64,000 nucleotides of DNA from CBDFKF01 sp965248765 (lineage in GTDB: Bacteria; Pseudomonadota; Alphaproteobacteria; VGEJ01). Under the pieces are notes generated by a model, which was not told where the DNA came from, made no database searches, and worked only from the letters and a program-made list of their open reading frames with translations. Location of the stretch: positions 2,852,001 to 2,916,000 of the forward strand of contig CBDFKF010000004.1 of assembly GCA_965248765.1 (NCBI GenBank), given 5' to 3'. Position numbers and translations under genes: made by a program. Positions 16,096 to 25,716 of the stretch are shown here, in pieces (the first letter of the stretch is position 1; each line of letters starts with the position of its first letter).

Positions 16096-17529
16096 ATGAC
16101 GGATAAGTCGCATGAGGTATACGACAACACGATGGCGCTCGCACGCCATCATCGTAGTCCAGAGGTAACTCGACGGCGCTTGTTGCAAGTCTCGGCCGCG
16201 GCGGCCGCGTTGGCCGCAACCTGGGATCCGGGCGAGGTACGGGCGGACATGCAGGGCGCGATCGTGGTGTACCAGCCGTCCGGACAGCGTTTGGATGGCG
16301 TGGCGCGAGCGATATTGCCGTTCTACGAGAAGAAATTTCCGAATATCGATGTCTCGTTCGCCTCGATACCGCTGGCGGACTACGTCAACAAGCAGATCTC
16401 GCTTCTGGGTTCGAAAGTCGACCGGTTCGATGCGATGTGTGGCGATCACTCGCAGTTTCCAGCGTACGGCAAGATGCAGGCGCTGGTGGATCTGCAGCCA
16501 TACCTCGATCAGGAGGGGGAGTGGTACGAGCGCTACAAAGCCGACATCTCTGAGAAGTATCGCTACATGTACTACACCCAGAAACCGGGCGTCGAGTACG
16601 ACGGGTTCGAATACCGCGAACCGGCAACGGCCGGCCAAGTTTCCGCGATTCCCTCGGACGGCAACGTCAATTTGACGTACTACCGCAAGGATCTTTTTGA
16701 ACAAAAGGGCATGAAGCTGCCGGAACACTGGGATCAAGTGATCGATGTGGTGAAGGAGCTTCACGATCCGGATCGTGGTGTCTATGGCTACGCCGCCTCG
16801 ATGAAGCGCGACTTCTGGGCCGGCTTCCAGTTCTACGCGGCGCTGACGGCGCACGGTGGCGATTGGTTCGACAAGGCAGGGTCAGGGGCCTGGAATCCCG
16901 CGTTCGATACCGATGCGGGTCATCTCGCGTTGGAGCACATCGTGGCGCTCCAACCCTACGCGCACCCGGTCACCGCTAATGCCGGCGAGGACGAACTCAA
17001 CGTCGCTTACGCCAACGGTAGCGCGGTTTACGGTCCGACCACCTGGGGCGCGGCGACCCTGAACGATCCCAACTTCACCGAGTTCCATGACCGCTGGTTC
17101 ATGGACCTGCCGCCGCGCGGCAACAATCCGGAGGGCGGGCACCACCCGCTCACCGGCGGCTGGGGCTACTTCATGCCAAGCCACGCCAAGTACAAGGATC
17201 TCGGCTGGACCTGGATCCGCTTCGTCAACACTGGCGATGACGAGGATTCCAGTATCCCCGACGCCCGGGTGCTCGCCGGCGGTCAGCCCGCGCGAATATC
17301 GACGCTCGAGAGGTATCGGGCCGAAAAGCCGTTCTTCCATGGCCTGCTGCAGTGCTACCCGATGGCCATCCCGTTGTCGCCGCCGATACCTGAGGCGCAC
17401 ACCGCCCTCAAGATCACTGGCGAGGAGGCGGCGGATGCGTTCAATGGGGTCCAGTCGATCGACGATGCCCTGAAGGCTATGGACAAGCGCGTGCGAAGGC
17501 TGATGGAGGACGGCGGCTACTACGGCTGA
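16096..17529 (+). CDS. Tat-exported ABC solute-binding protein (family 1), paralogue 2
   Basis: 477 residues from ATG 16096, chosen for its GGGAGG site; 11 further in-frame codons upstream are probably leader. Tat motif TRRRLLQVSAAAAALAATW. Shared blocks with paralogue 1 include LHDPDRGVYGYAASM, YANGSAVYGPTTWG and HPLTGGWGYF. It is followed after 47 bp by two permease genes, so this is the binding protein directly tied to the transporter. Confidence 0.9.
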   Translation: MTDKSHEVYDNTMALARHHRSPEVTRRRLLQVSAAAAALAATWDPGEVRADMQGAIVVYQPSGQRLDGVARAILPFYEKKFPNIDVSFASIPLADYVNKQISLLGSKVDRFDAMCGDHSQFPAYGKMQALVDLQPYLDQEGEWYERYKADISEKYRYMYYTQKPGVEYDGFEYREPATAGQVSAIPSDGNVNLTYYRKDLFEQKGMKLPEHWDQVIDVVKELHDPDRGVYGYAASMKRDFWAGFQFYAALTAHGGDWFDKAGSGAWNPAFDTDAGHLALEHIVALQPYAHPVTANAGEDELNVAYANGSAVYGPTTWGAATLNDPNFTEFHDRWFMDLPPRGNNPEGGHHPLTGGWGYFMPSHAKYKDLGWTWIRFVNTGDDEDSSIPDARVLAGGQPARISTLERYRAEKPFFHGLLQCYPMAIPLSPPIPEAHTALKITGEEAADAFNGVQSIDDALKAMDKRVRRLMEDGGYYG

Positions 17530-17576
17530 TCGTCTGACATAGGGTTGGGGGAGACCCCGAGTCGAATGACTGGGAC

Positions 17577-18518
17577 GTGAGCACCACAACCAGTCAGACC
17601 GGGCGCCGCGCGCGAGTCCGGTCGATACGCCGACAGAAGAGGCGGGTAGCGTATTCGCTCCTGCTGCCCGCCCTTCTCATCCTGCTTGGGCTGGCGATCT
17701 TCCCGCTGTTGTACGCGGGTTGGATCTCGTTCCGGTTCGAGCCGCTGTATGACCCCACCATCGCCCGCTTCGTGGGCTGGCGGAACTACTCAGACCTGAC
17801 CGAAGACGTCCGCTTCTGGGAGAGCATTCGGCTCACGGTGCTGTGGGCAATCGTCGTCGTCAGCATCCAAATGGTGCTCGGCTTCATACTCGCGGTTCTG
17901 CTCGATCGTCATCTGCGTGACGCTGGGCTCATACGCTCGCTTATCATCATCCCGGTCTTCATCTCGCCAGTCGCGATGGGCCTGACCTGGCGCTTCATCT
18001 TCGAGCCCGTCCACGGGCTTGCCAACTGGATCCTCGATTCGGGGCTAGGCCTTGGCAAAGCGACCTGGCTGTCGAGCCAGGAAACCGCCCTCAGCACGCT
18101 GATGATCGTCGATTGCTGGCAGTGGACCCCTTTCGTTGCGCTCATCCTGCTGGCCGGAATCCAGAGCATATCGCCTGAGGTCGTCGAGGCGGCGCGGCTC
18201 GACCGCGTTCGCGGCCTCGCCTACCAGTTGCGCATCGTGATTCCGCTGATCCGGCCGGTCATTCTGGTCGTTCTGCTGCTGCGCCTTGTCGATTCGATCC
18301 GCATTTTCGACATCGCTTATCTCATGACCAAGGGCGGTCCCGGAACCTCGACGTTGCTGGCAAGCGTCTATTCTTATTTCATTTTCGAGCAGTTGCTGAC
18401 CGGCCTGATGGCGGCTTACGGGTTCTTGATCCTCATTCTGGTCAACATCGTCGTCGCCATCTTTCTCAATACCCTATACCGCCAGGAGAAGGCGACGCGC
18501 GAGGCGGACTCAGCCTGA
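17577..18518 (+). CDS. ABC transporter permease (MalF/UgpA-type)
   Basis: 313 residues, about six membrane segments beginning with YSLLLPALLILLGLAIFPLL. The inner-membrane loop that docks the ATPase (EAARLDRVRGLAYQLRIVIPLIRP, an EAA motif) is clear. GTG start at 17577; no in-frame ATG nearby. Its stop overlaps the next permease start by one base. Confidence 0.9.
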   Translation: MSTTTSQTGRRARVRSIRRQKRRVAYSLLLPALLILLGLAIFPLLYAGWISFRFEPLYDPTIARFVGWRNYSDLTEDVRFWESIRLTVLWAIVVVSIQMVLGFILAVLLDRHLRDAGLIRSLIIIPVFISPVAMGLTWRFIFEPVHGLANWILDSGLGLGKATWLSSQETALSTLMIVDCWQWTPFVALILLAGIQSISPEVVEAARLDRVRGLAYQLRIVIPLIRPVILVVLLLRLVDSIRIFDIAYLMTKGGPGTSTLLASVYSYFIFEQLLTGLMAAYGFLILILVNIVVAIFLNTLYRQEKATREADSA

Positions 18519-19336
18519 TGCGGCGGTCGTACACACCCCCCTTCACCTGGCTCGTCCTCATCGTGGTGGCGCTGTGGCTCGTGCCCGTGTTGTGGGTCGT
18601 CGTCAACTCGATCAAGCCGACCGAGGTCATCAACGCACCGGTTCCCACATTCTTCAATTTCGAGCCCACGTTGGAGCATTACGACGAGATCTTCGACCGT
18701 TTTGAGCTCCACAAGGCGATGCTGAACAGCATCATCATTGTCGGAGTCTCGACGTTCATCGTCATGGTGTTGGCCCTGCCTGCCGCCTATGCGTGTGCGC
18801 GCATGGACCTCAAGAGCGGCGACATGTGGGCGGTGGTGATCCTCTCGCTGCGCTTCATGCCGCCGGTCGTGGTGGTGTTGCCATATTACATCATGGGTAC
18901 CGCCCTCGACCTGATCGATACCCACATCGGTTTGATCATCGTTTACACCGCGTTCGGCCTCCCGTTCGCGATATGGGTCCTGCGCGGCTTCCTCTTGGAC
19001 GTGGCCAAGGAACTCGAGGAGGCCGCGCGTCTCGACGGGTTGAGCTGGCTGCAGATTATCTGGCGGATCATTCTGCCCGTGTCGCGGCCCGGTGTGGCGG
19101 TAACGGCGATCTTTACCTTCGTGTTCAGCTGGAACGAGTACCTGTTCGCTCTGTTCCTGACCGATTTCGACGCCCAAACCATGCCGCTGGCGCTGGCCAA
19201 GACCATCGATCAATATTTCGTGCTGTGGGGCTCGCTCAGCGCTGGTGCCGTAATCCAGCTGCTGCCCATGATCGTGGTCGTGTTCCTGCTGCAGCGACAC
19301 ATCGCCCGCGGGCTTGCATTGGGCGCGGTGAAGTAG
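18518..19336 (+). CDS. ABC transporter permease (MalG/UgpE-type)
   Basis: 272 residues, six membrane segments, EAA loop ELEEAARLDGLSWLQIIWRII. ATG overlaps the previous stop (TGATG). With the first permease it forms the membrane pore for the solute delivered by one or both binding proteins. No ATP-binding subunit lies next to it or anywhere in this cluster, so a shared MsmX/UgpC-like ATPase encoded elsewhere must be assumed. Confidence 0.9.
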   Translation: MRRSYTPPFTWLVLIVVALWLVPVLWVVVNSIKPTEVINAPVPTFFNFEPTLEHYDEIFDRFELHKAMLNSIIIVGVSTFIVMVLALPAAYACARMDLKSGDMWAVVILSLRFMPPVVVVLPYYIMGTALDLIDTHIGLIIVYTAFGLPFAIWVLRGFLLDVAKELEEAARLDGLSWLQIIWRIILPVSRPGVAVTAIFTFVFSWNEYLFALFLTDFDAQTMPLALAKTIDQYFVLWGSLSAGAVIQLLPMIVVVFLLQRHIARGLALGAVK

Positions 19337-19435
19337 GGAAGATACCCCCGCCCAACGCGCGGGTGGTCGACCGCCAAGGTACCGCCTTGCGCCGCCGCTG
19401 GCGGTTGAAGGCGGCGTGCAGAGGAGGAGACGGCG

Positions 19436-20539
19436 ATGAGACTTGGCATGTTCATGCATCCGATCCACGATTTTAGGCGTGGCTACCACACGCTCCTGAA
19501 CGAGGATCGCGAGGTCATCAAATGCGCCGATACGGTCGGCTTCGACGAGGTGTGGCTGGGCGAGCACTACACGGTGCCGACCGAGCCGGTGCAATCATCG
19601 CTGATGATGTTCGCGTCGATGGTCCCAGAGACCACGCGCATCACGTTCGGCTCGGCGGTGCACTGCCTCGCCTACTACCACCCGGCGATGATCGCTGGCT
19701 GGGCCGCGCAGTTCGATTACCTCGCCAAAGGCCGGTTCAACATGGGCATCGGTGCGGGCGGTACCCCGACCGATTTCGAGCTGTACGACGTTATGGACAA
19801 GGACCGCATGGAGATGGTCCTCGAATCCATCGACATGATCCACGGCATCTGGGCCTCCGACCCACCGTATGCATTCCACGGCAAGCACTGGAACTTTGAG
19901 GTCAAGGAGCACGTCAAGTCGCACGTTGGCGTCGGTGGCATGGCCAAGCCCTACCAGCAACCGCACCCGCCGGTCATGATTCCTGCGCTCAGCCGCGGCT
20001 CGGGCAGCGTGCGGATGGGGACCCAGCGCGGCTGGCAGATCCTTTCGGCCAACTTCGTGCACGCCGATGTCATCAAGTCGCATTGGCAGGAGCAGATTGC
20101 CGAGTGCGCGAAGCTCGGCCGCGAGCCGGACGCCTCGCTGTGGCGGGCCGGTCGCACGTTGCTCGTCACCGAAACCGACGAAGAAGCCCGCGATTATCTC
20201 AGCCAGCCCGACTGCGCGATTCGCTGGTACTTCGAATGGGTGCTCGATGCGACCAAGCACAGCAACTACACCAGTATTCTGACGAGCGATGCTGACATCG
20301 ACATGCCGGCCGAGGAGATCACCGTCGATTACTGCCTCGACAACCTGGTCGTTGCCGGCAGCCCCAAGACGGTGGTCGAAAAGCTGGTCGCGTTCCGCGA
20401 GGACGTTGGCCCGTTCGAGACGCTGATCGCTTCGCACCACGACTGGGTGCACAAATCGCTGTGGGTGCGCCACATGGAGCTGCTGGCGCAGGAAGTAATG
20501 CCGCGGTTCCGTGACGCCATCGGCTGGCACGACAACTAA
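19436..20539 (+). CDS. LLM-class flavin-dependent oxidoreductase, copy A
   Basis: 367 residues, bacterial luciferase-like monooxygenase fold using reduced flavin. Blocks: GFDEVWLGEHYTVPTEPVQ near the N-terminus, MIAGWAAQFDYL, GIGAGGTPTDFELYD, and NLVVAGSPKTVVEKLV at the C-terminal end. A GAGGAGGAG site precedes the ATG. Tandem with an almost identical gene 66 bp downstream. Substrate unknown; the neighbouring importer suggests it oxidises the imported compound. Confidence 0.9.
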   Translation: MRLGMFMHPIHDFRRGYHTLLNEDREVIKCADTVGFDEVWLGEHYTVPTEPVQSSLMMFASMVPETTRITFGSAVHCLAYYHPAMIAGWAAQFDYLAKGRFNMGIGAGGTPTDFELYDVMDKDRMEMVLESIDMIHGIWASDPPYAFHGKHWNFEVKEHVKSHVGVGGMAKPYQQPHPPVMIPALSRGSGSVRMGTQRGWQILSANFVHADVIKSHWQEQIAECAKLGREPDASLWRAGRTLLVTETDEEARDYLSQPDCAIRWYFEWVLDATKHSNYTSILTSDADIDMPAEEITVDYCLDNLVVAGSPKTVVEKLVAFREDVGPFETLIASHHDWVHKSLWVRHMELLAQEVMPRFRDAIGWHDN

Positions 20540-20605
20540 ACGAACGCCGAGCCCTCGGGCGCCGCTATAGCCCGAGACCACGGCGCGACAACGGGAGGAG
20601 CCAAC

Positions 20606-21709
20606 ATGCAACTCGGCATGTTCATGCATCCGATCCACGACTTCAGGCGCGGCTACCACACGCTCCTGAACGAGGATCGCGAGGTCATCAAATGCGCCGA
20701 TGCGGTCGGCTTCGACGAGGTGTGGCTGGGCGAGCACTATACGGTGCCGACCGAGCCGGTTCAGTCATCGCTCATGTTGTTGGCGAGCGTGATCCCCGAG
20801 ACAGAGCGCATCAAGCTCGGCTCGGCCGTGCACTGCCTCGCCTACTATCACCCGGCGATGATTGCGGGGTGGGCTGCCCAGTTCGATCACCTCTCCAAGG
20901 GGCGGTATCAGATGGGCATCGGCACCGGCGCGACGCCCACGGATTTCGAGCTGTTCGACGTCGCCGAGGCGGACCGTATGGAGATGGCGCTCGAGTCCAT
21001 CGACATGATTCACGGCATCTGGGCCTCCGACCCGCCTTATGCCTTCCATGGCAAGTACTGGAACTTTGAGGTCAAGGAGCACGTCAAGCCGGATGTCGGG
21101 GTCGGCGGCATGGCCAAGCCGTATCAACAGCCCCATCCGCCGGTGATGATCCCGGCGCTCAGCCGTGGCTCAGGCAGCGTAAGGACCGGCGTGCAGCGTG
21201 GCTGGCAGATCGTCTCGGCGAACTTCGTGCATGCCGATGTTCTCAAGTCGCACTGGCAGGAGCAGGTTGCCGAGAGCGCAAAGCTCGGTCGCGAGCCCGA
21301 CCCCTCGCTGTGGCGTGCCGCTCGGACCTTGCTGGTAACCGAGACCGACGAAGAGGCGCGCGAGTACCTGCGCCAGCCCGACTGCGCCATGCGCTGGTAC
21401 TTCTACTGGGCGCTCGATGCGACCACATACAGCAACTACACCAGTATCTTGAAGAGCGATGCCAACATCGACATGCCCGATTCCGAGCTCAGCGTCGACT
21501 ACTGCCTCGACAATCTAGTCATCGCCGGCAGCCCGAAAACGGTGGTCGAGAAGCTCGTCGAGTTTCGCGAGCACGTCGGTCCGTTCGAAACCTTGGTGAC
21601 CTCCCACCACGACTGGGTCCACAACGCGCTGTGGCGGCGCCACATGGCGCTGCTGGCGCAGGAAGTGATGCCGCGGTTCCGTGACGCGATCGGCTGGCGC
21701 GACGGCTGA
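20606..21709 (+). CDS. LLM-class flavin-dependent oxidoreductase, copy B
   Basis: Same length (367 residues) as the upstream gene, and most residues are identical, with differences scattered through it (for example GIGTGATPTDFELFD against GIGAGGTPTDFELYD). It is a recent tandem duplicate that has begun to diverge. A CGGGAGGAG site precedes ATG 20606. The two copies may form a heterodimer or act on related substrates (inference). Confidence 0.9.
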   Translation: MQLGMFMHPIHDFRRGYHTLLNEDREVIKCADAVGFDEVWLGEHYTVPTEPVQSSLMLLASVIPETERIKLGSAVHCLAYYHPAMIAGWAAQFDHLSKGRYQMGIGTGATPTDFELFDVAEADRMEMALESIDMIHGIWASDPPYAFHGKYWNFEVKEHVKPDVGVGGMAKPYQQPHPPVMIPALSRGSGSVRTGVQRGWQIVSANFVHADVLKSHWQEQVAESAKLGREPDPSLWRAARTLLVTETDEEAREYLRQPDCAMRWYFYWALDATTYSNYTSILKSDANIDMPDSELSVDYCLDNLVIAGSPKTVVEKLVEFREHVGPFETLVTSHHDWVHNALWRRHMALLAQEVMPRFRDAIGWRDG

Positions 21710-21710
21710 C

Positions 21711-21734
21711 GGGCGGTGACAACCCGCCGGTTTT
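21711..21734 (+). terminator. Weak candidate terminator after LLM copy B
   Basis: GGCGG-TGACAAC-CCGCC (21712-21728) with a GG then TTTT. The stem is only five pairs, so the call is tentative. Confidence 0.4.
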
Positions 21735-21798
21735 GCGCTGGAAATCCGCGACATACGAGCGTATAGGCAGGGGCTTCGCGTAACCGCGTGGACGGGTC

Positions 21799-23193
21799 AT
21801 GACAAAGAACCTGGCGAGCGACTGGACACCCGAGAGCTGGCGCACCAAGCCAGTTCGCCAGCAGCCGGTCTACGAGGACCAGGCGGCATTGGGCGCGGTC
21901 GAGGGGCAGCTCCGGCGTTTCCCGCCGTTGGTCTTCGCCGGCGAGGCGCGCAACCTCAAGCGGCATCTCGCCGAGGTGAGCGAAGGGCGCGCGTTCCTGC
22001 TGCAGGGTGGTGACTGCGCGGAGAGCTTCGCCGAGTTCCATCCCGACAACATTCGCGACACCTTCCGCGTGCTCCTGCAGATGGCCGTGGTCATGACGTT
22101 CGCGGCCGCCTGCCCGGTGGTCAAGGTCGGGCGAATGGCCGGCCAGTTTGCCAAGCCGCGCTCAGAGCCGGTAGAGGTCCGTGACGGTACTGAGCTGCCG
22201 AGCTATCGCGGCGACATCATCAACGCGATGGACTTCACCGCCGCCGCCCGCCGTCCCGATCCCAACCGGCTCTTGCAGGCCTACAGCCAGGCCGCCGCCA
22301 CCCTCAACCTGTTGCGGGCCTTCGCCCAGGGTGGCTACGCCGATCTTCACCGGGTCCAGGGTTGGAACATGGGCTTTGTCGGCCACAGCCCCCAGGGCGA
22401 GCGCTACCGCGCGCTCGCCGAGCGCATCACCGAGGCGCTCGCCTTCATGGCGGCGATTGGCCTTGGCGAGGACTCGGTGCCGGAGCTGAGCCAGACCGAG
22501 TTCTATACCTCGCACGAGGCGCTTTTGCTCGGCTATGAGCAGGCGATGACCCGAATCGACAGCACCTCGGGCGACTACTACGACACCTCGGCCCACATGG
22601 TGTGGATCGGCGATCGCACCCGCGATCCGGACGAGGCGCATATCGAGTTCGCACGCGGCATTGCCAACCCGGTCGCGCTCAAAGCCGGGCCGAGCCTCGA
22701 TCCCGATGGCCTGTTGCGACTGATGGATCTGCTCAATCCGGCGAATGAGCCGGGCCAACTGACCGTGATCGCCCGCATGGGCGCCGATAAGGTCGAGGAG
22801 AAGCTGCCGGCGCTGCTGCGCGCCGTCGAGCGCGAAGGGCGCGCTGTGGTGTGGTCGTGCGATCCGATGCACGGCAATACCATCAAGTCCTCGAATGGCT
22901 ACAAGACCCGGCCCTTCGACCGCGTTCTTGCCGAGGTCGGCGGCTTTTTCGCCGCCCACGAGACCGAGGGCACGGTCGCCGGCGGCGTCCACGTCGAGAT
23001 GACCGGACAGGACGTCACCGAATGCCTGGGCGGTGCCCAGGCAATCACCGAACGGGCGCTCTCGGATCGCTACCACACCCATTGCGATCCGCGCCTCAAC
23101 GCCTCGCAGAGCCTTGAGCTCGCGTTCCTGATCTCGGATTCGCTCAAACGAAGTCGAAGCCACCATCGATCCCCGGTCGCCGAAGCGTCCTGA
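21799..23193 (+). CDS. Class II 3-deoxy-7-phosphoheptulonate (DAHP) synthase
   Basis: 464 residues. First step of the shikimate pathway: phosphoenolpyruvate plus erythrose-4-phosphate. The plant/Mycobacterium-type (AroA-II) signatures are clear: N-terminal WTPESWRTKPVRQQP, LQGGDCAESF with the metal-ligand Cys, KVGRMAGQFAKPRS, VVWSCDPMHGNT and GGVHVEMTGQDVTECLGG. No regulatory extension is visible. Unrelated to the LLM genes 90 bp upstream. Confidence 0.96.
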   Translation: MTKNLASDWTPESWRTKPVRQQPVYEDQAALGAVEGQLRRFPPLVFAGEARNLKRHLAEVSEGRAFLLQGGDCAESFAEFHPDNIRDTFRVLLQMAVVMTFAAACPVVKVGRMAGQFAKPRSEPVEVRDGTELPSYRGDIINAMDFTAAARRPDPNRLLQAYSQAAATLNLLRAFAQGGYADLHRVQGWNMGFVGHSPQGERYRALAERITEALAFMAAIGLGEDSVPELSQTEFYTSHEALLLGYEQAMTRIDSTSGDYYDTSAHMVWIGDRTRDPDEAHIEFARGIANPVALKAGPSLDPDGLLRLMDLLNPANEPGQLTVIARMGADKVEEKLPALLRAVEREGRAVVWSCDPMHGNTIKSSNGYKTRPFDRVLAEVGGFFAAHETEGTVAGGVHVEMTGQDVTECLGGAQAITERALSDRYHTHCDPRLNASQSLELAFLISDSLKRSRSHHRSPVAEAS

Positions 23194-23242
23194 CTGCCGC
23201 GCTTCGCTTGCTGGGCCGGCTGATCCCTGGGTGAGGGCGGAC

Positions 23243-24424
23243 ATGCGCGAAGCGGACATTACCGGCTACACCGATCGCTATTTCGCGCACACCCGCGAAA
23301 CGGTCGCCCGCTTCGGCGACTGCCGCGTGACCTACGCCATCTTCATGCGCCGACCGGTCATCTTCACGCCGCGCCTGGCGGTCGAGTGGATCGAGACCGT
23401 TGCGCGCTCTCGCGGCGTCGAGTTCGAGATTGAGCTTCGGCACGAAGAAGGCGCCTGGGTCGGCGCCGGTGAGCCGCTGCTCTACATATCGGGCTCGCTC
23501 CAGCATCTGGTGGACCTCGAAACCCTATATCTGCAGAAGCTCGGGCCGCCATGCATCGCCGCCTTCAACGCCTACGCGATGTGCTGCGATTTGCCGAAGG
23601 TCGCCTTCCTCGCCATGGACGCCCGCCACTGTGCCGGCACCGAGATGGCCGAGCTGATGGCCTACGCCGCCAGCGTCGGCTCACGAGCGGCGGTGCGCGA
23701 TGTCGGCGCCGTCGGCTTCATCGGCAATGCCACCGACGCGACCGCACATTATTTCGGCAACCAACGGGGCATGGGCACCATGCCCCACGCCCTGATCGGC
23801 TATGCCGGCTCGACGGTGCGGGCTGCCGAGATGTTCCGCGAGACCTTTCCTGAAACGCCGCTTACCGTGCTGGTCGATTACTTCGGCCGCGAGGTGGCTG
23901 ATTCGCTCGCGGTCTGCAAACGCTTCCGCGACCTTGCAACGGCCGGCGACCTCGCGATCCGGCTCGATACCCACGGCGGTCGCTTCGTCGAAGGTCTCGA
24001 CCCGGCGGAGTCCTACGCGGTGTTGGAGCGCCACGTGCCGAACGCAGTGCGCCAATACCGCACCGAGGAGGAACTGCGCTGGCTCGTCGGCACCGGAGTC
24101 AGCGCGGCTGCCATCTTCCACGTTCGCCAGGCGCTCGATCAGGCCGGCTTCGAACGGGTCAAGATCGTCGTTTCTTCGGGTTTCGGTCCGGCCAAGTGCA
24201 AGGTCATGGCGAGCGTCGAGGCCCCGATCGACATCGTCGGCACCGGATCCTACCTGCCCCAGCATTGGGACGAGACCTACGCGACCGCCGACGTCGTCGC
24301 CTACAACGGCAAATGGATGGTCAAGCTCGGCCGCGAGTTCCTGATGCGCAAGCCCCGGGCGAAGCCCAACGCCAAGGCCAAGCCTAGGCGCAGCGCCTCG
24401 GCCAAGCGCAAGAGCGCCGGCTAG
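23243..24424 (+). CDS. Nicotinate phosphoribosyltransferase-like protein
   Basis: 393 residues from ATG 23243 (GTG 23231 is an alternative). Type II phosphoribosyltransferase fold: YTDRYF near the N-terminus, MDARHCAGTEMAEL, VGFIGNATDATAHYFG, VLVDYFGREVADSL, RLDTHGGRFVEG and the C-terminal IDIVGTGSYLP. This is the archaeal-like nicotinate PRTase branch of NAD salvage. The last 25 residues are a Lys/Ala/Arg-rich tail with no known role. It follows the DAHP synthase by about 50 bp and may be co-transcribed. Confidence 0.82.
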   Translation: MREADITGYTDRYFAHTRETVARFGDCRVTYAIFMRRPVIFTPRLAVEWIETVARSRGVEFEIELRHEEGAWVGAGEPLLYISGSLQHLVDLETLYLQKLGPPCIAAFNAYAMCCDLPKVAFLAMDARHCAGTEMAELMAYAASVGSRAAVRDVGAVGFIGNATDATAHYFGNQRGMGTMPHALIGYAGSTVRAAEMFRETFPETPLTVLVDYFGREVADSLAVCKRFRDLATAGDLAIRLDTHGGRFVEGLDPAESYAVLERHVPNAVRQYRTEEELRWLVGTGVSAAAIFHVRQALDQAGFERVKIVVSSGFGPAKCKVMASVEAPIDIVGTGSYLPQHWDETYATADVVAYNGKWMVKLGREFLMRKPRAKPNAKAKPRRSASAKRKSAG

Positions 24425-24451
24425 AGCAATCAAGAGTCGCGCAGCACCGCG

Positions 24452-24763
24452 TCAATATTTGTTGATATCAGATTCGTTTTTGCGTCGCCTCTGGAAACCA
24501 AATTTGATGAACGCGATGCTGACCACAGAAAGTACAGCGAACCAGATGATCACCTGACGCCAAGTTTCGAAAAGGACAGTATCCCCGAACCAAAGGCTTT
24601 CCTGGCCCTGAATTAGGGCAGCGATGACCAACGCGGAGGCGCCGATTGGTAAGAGGAACAAGTCGGCGCCGACGGTAAAATCTGCAACAATTAGCAGAAT
24701 GCCGACTATCACCCAGACTTCTGGCAGAAACATCCAGTAACTCGCGGTTGAATAAACGCTCAT
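24452..24763 (-). CDS. NfeD-like short membrane protein
   Basis: 103 residues with three hydrophobic stretches (around VWVIVGILLIVADF, LLPIGASALVIAALI and VIIWFAVLSVVSIAF) and no OB-fold domain. Its start codon overlaps the end of the SPFH gene (ATGA), the usual stomatin-NfeD pairing. AT-richer than its surroundings, like its partner. Confidence 0.7.
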   Translation of the reverse strand: MSVYSTASYWMFLPEVWVIVGILLIVADFTVGADLFLLPIGASALVIAALIQGQESLWFGDTVLFETWRQVIIWFAVLSVVSIAFIKFGFQRRRKNESDINKY

Positions 24764-25716
24764 CCCTTGTTGTCTCCGCTCAAGTTCTCTACCAATACTC
24801 GCAATGACCCGATCACTCCCGCGATATCCGTCGGCATGATAATCGTCTTTGAGTTATCTGATGACGCTACCTCTCCCATGGCTGCCACCTGGCGCTTCAT
24901 GATCTCGAAGTTCACCGCAGGTTGACCATTGTCCGCGATCGCGGCTGCGACTACCCGTGTCTGTTCCGCGTCTGCCTTGGCCTTGACCTCTACGGCATAC
25001 GCGTCCGCGTCTGCTGCCACTCTTACCGCGTCTGCCGCCTTCTGAGCTTCATATAGTCTCGCATCGGCGGCCAGTTCTATGGATCGTTTCTCACCTTCAG
25101 CCCGAGCGATGGCGGCGCGGCGTTCGCGCTCAGCATTCAGTTGCTGGCGCTACGCTTCCCTCGTTCGTTCATCGACAATCACGTCGGTTATCTCTGTGCG
25201 CGTGATCTCGATACCCCAGATATCCGCTGCGTCTTGGAGGTTGGTCGCGATCTCTTGATTCATCGACTCTCGAGACGACTGCAGGGCGTCTAGCTCCAAC
25301 TTACCCGCGGCGGAGCGAACAATAGAAGTCGCGGCAGTATGAAGCGCTTGGTCGACATCACGAATTCGATAAACAGAGCGACCTCCGTCGACGATACGAT
25401 AGAAAACCGTCGCTTCTAGCTGTACTTCGACATTGTCCTTCGTAATCACCGAGATGCGGAACTCCGGCAACTGCCGTTCCAGAATAGAGAGCTTATGGGC
25501 TACCACGTCTAGGAACGGAATCAAGAAGTTCAATCCGGCGTTCTGTGTGCGCCTATATTTTCCAAATCGCTTCACGATAAATTCTTGACTCTGCGGAACA
25601 ATTTTTATGCCTCTAAAGATAACAAGTAGGGCAAACAGCGGCAAAAGTATGGCGATGATGTTAGAGAGTCCAAATTGGACAGCTGCGGTGAGTTCAGCGT
25701 CCACCGTCATCTCCAT
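24760..25716 (-). pseudogene. SPFH/stomatin-like protein with in-frame amber codon
   Basis: The frame is continuous over 318 codons apart from TAG at 25150-25152. The N-terminal part: membrane segment IIAILLPLFALLVIF, then IVPQSQEFIVKRFGKYRRT, NFLIPFLDVVAHK and VIVDERTREA at the stop. It resumes as RQQLNAERERRAAIARAEGE, the usual SPFH coiled coil, and ends in NLSGDNKG overlapping the NfeD-like gene. Stomatins form membrane scaffolds with NfeD. A single nonsense change at a well-conserved spot points to recent inactivation, or a sequencing error. Confidence 0.82.

Noticed and set aside
18416..19594. 392-codon minus-strand frame over the permease genes
   Set aside because: His/Gln/Asp-rich translation without motifs; the plus strand holds a convincing permease pair.
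8122..25716. Reassignment or suppression of TAG (for example pyrrolysine) to explain in-frame ambers in the TGT-like and SPFH genes
   Set aside because: TAG ends several intact genes in the window (folD, yggT, GMC oxidoreductase, VUT gene), and other lesions in the same island are frameshifts, so decay explains it better.
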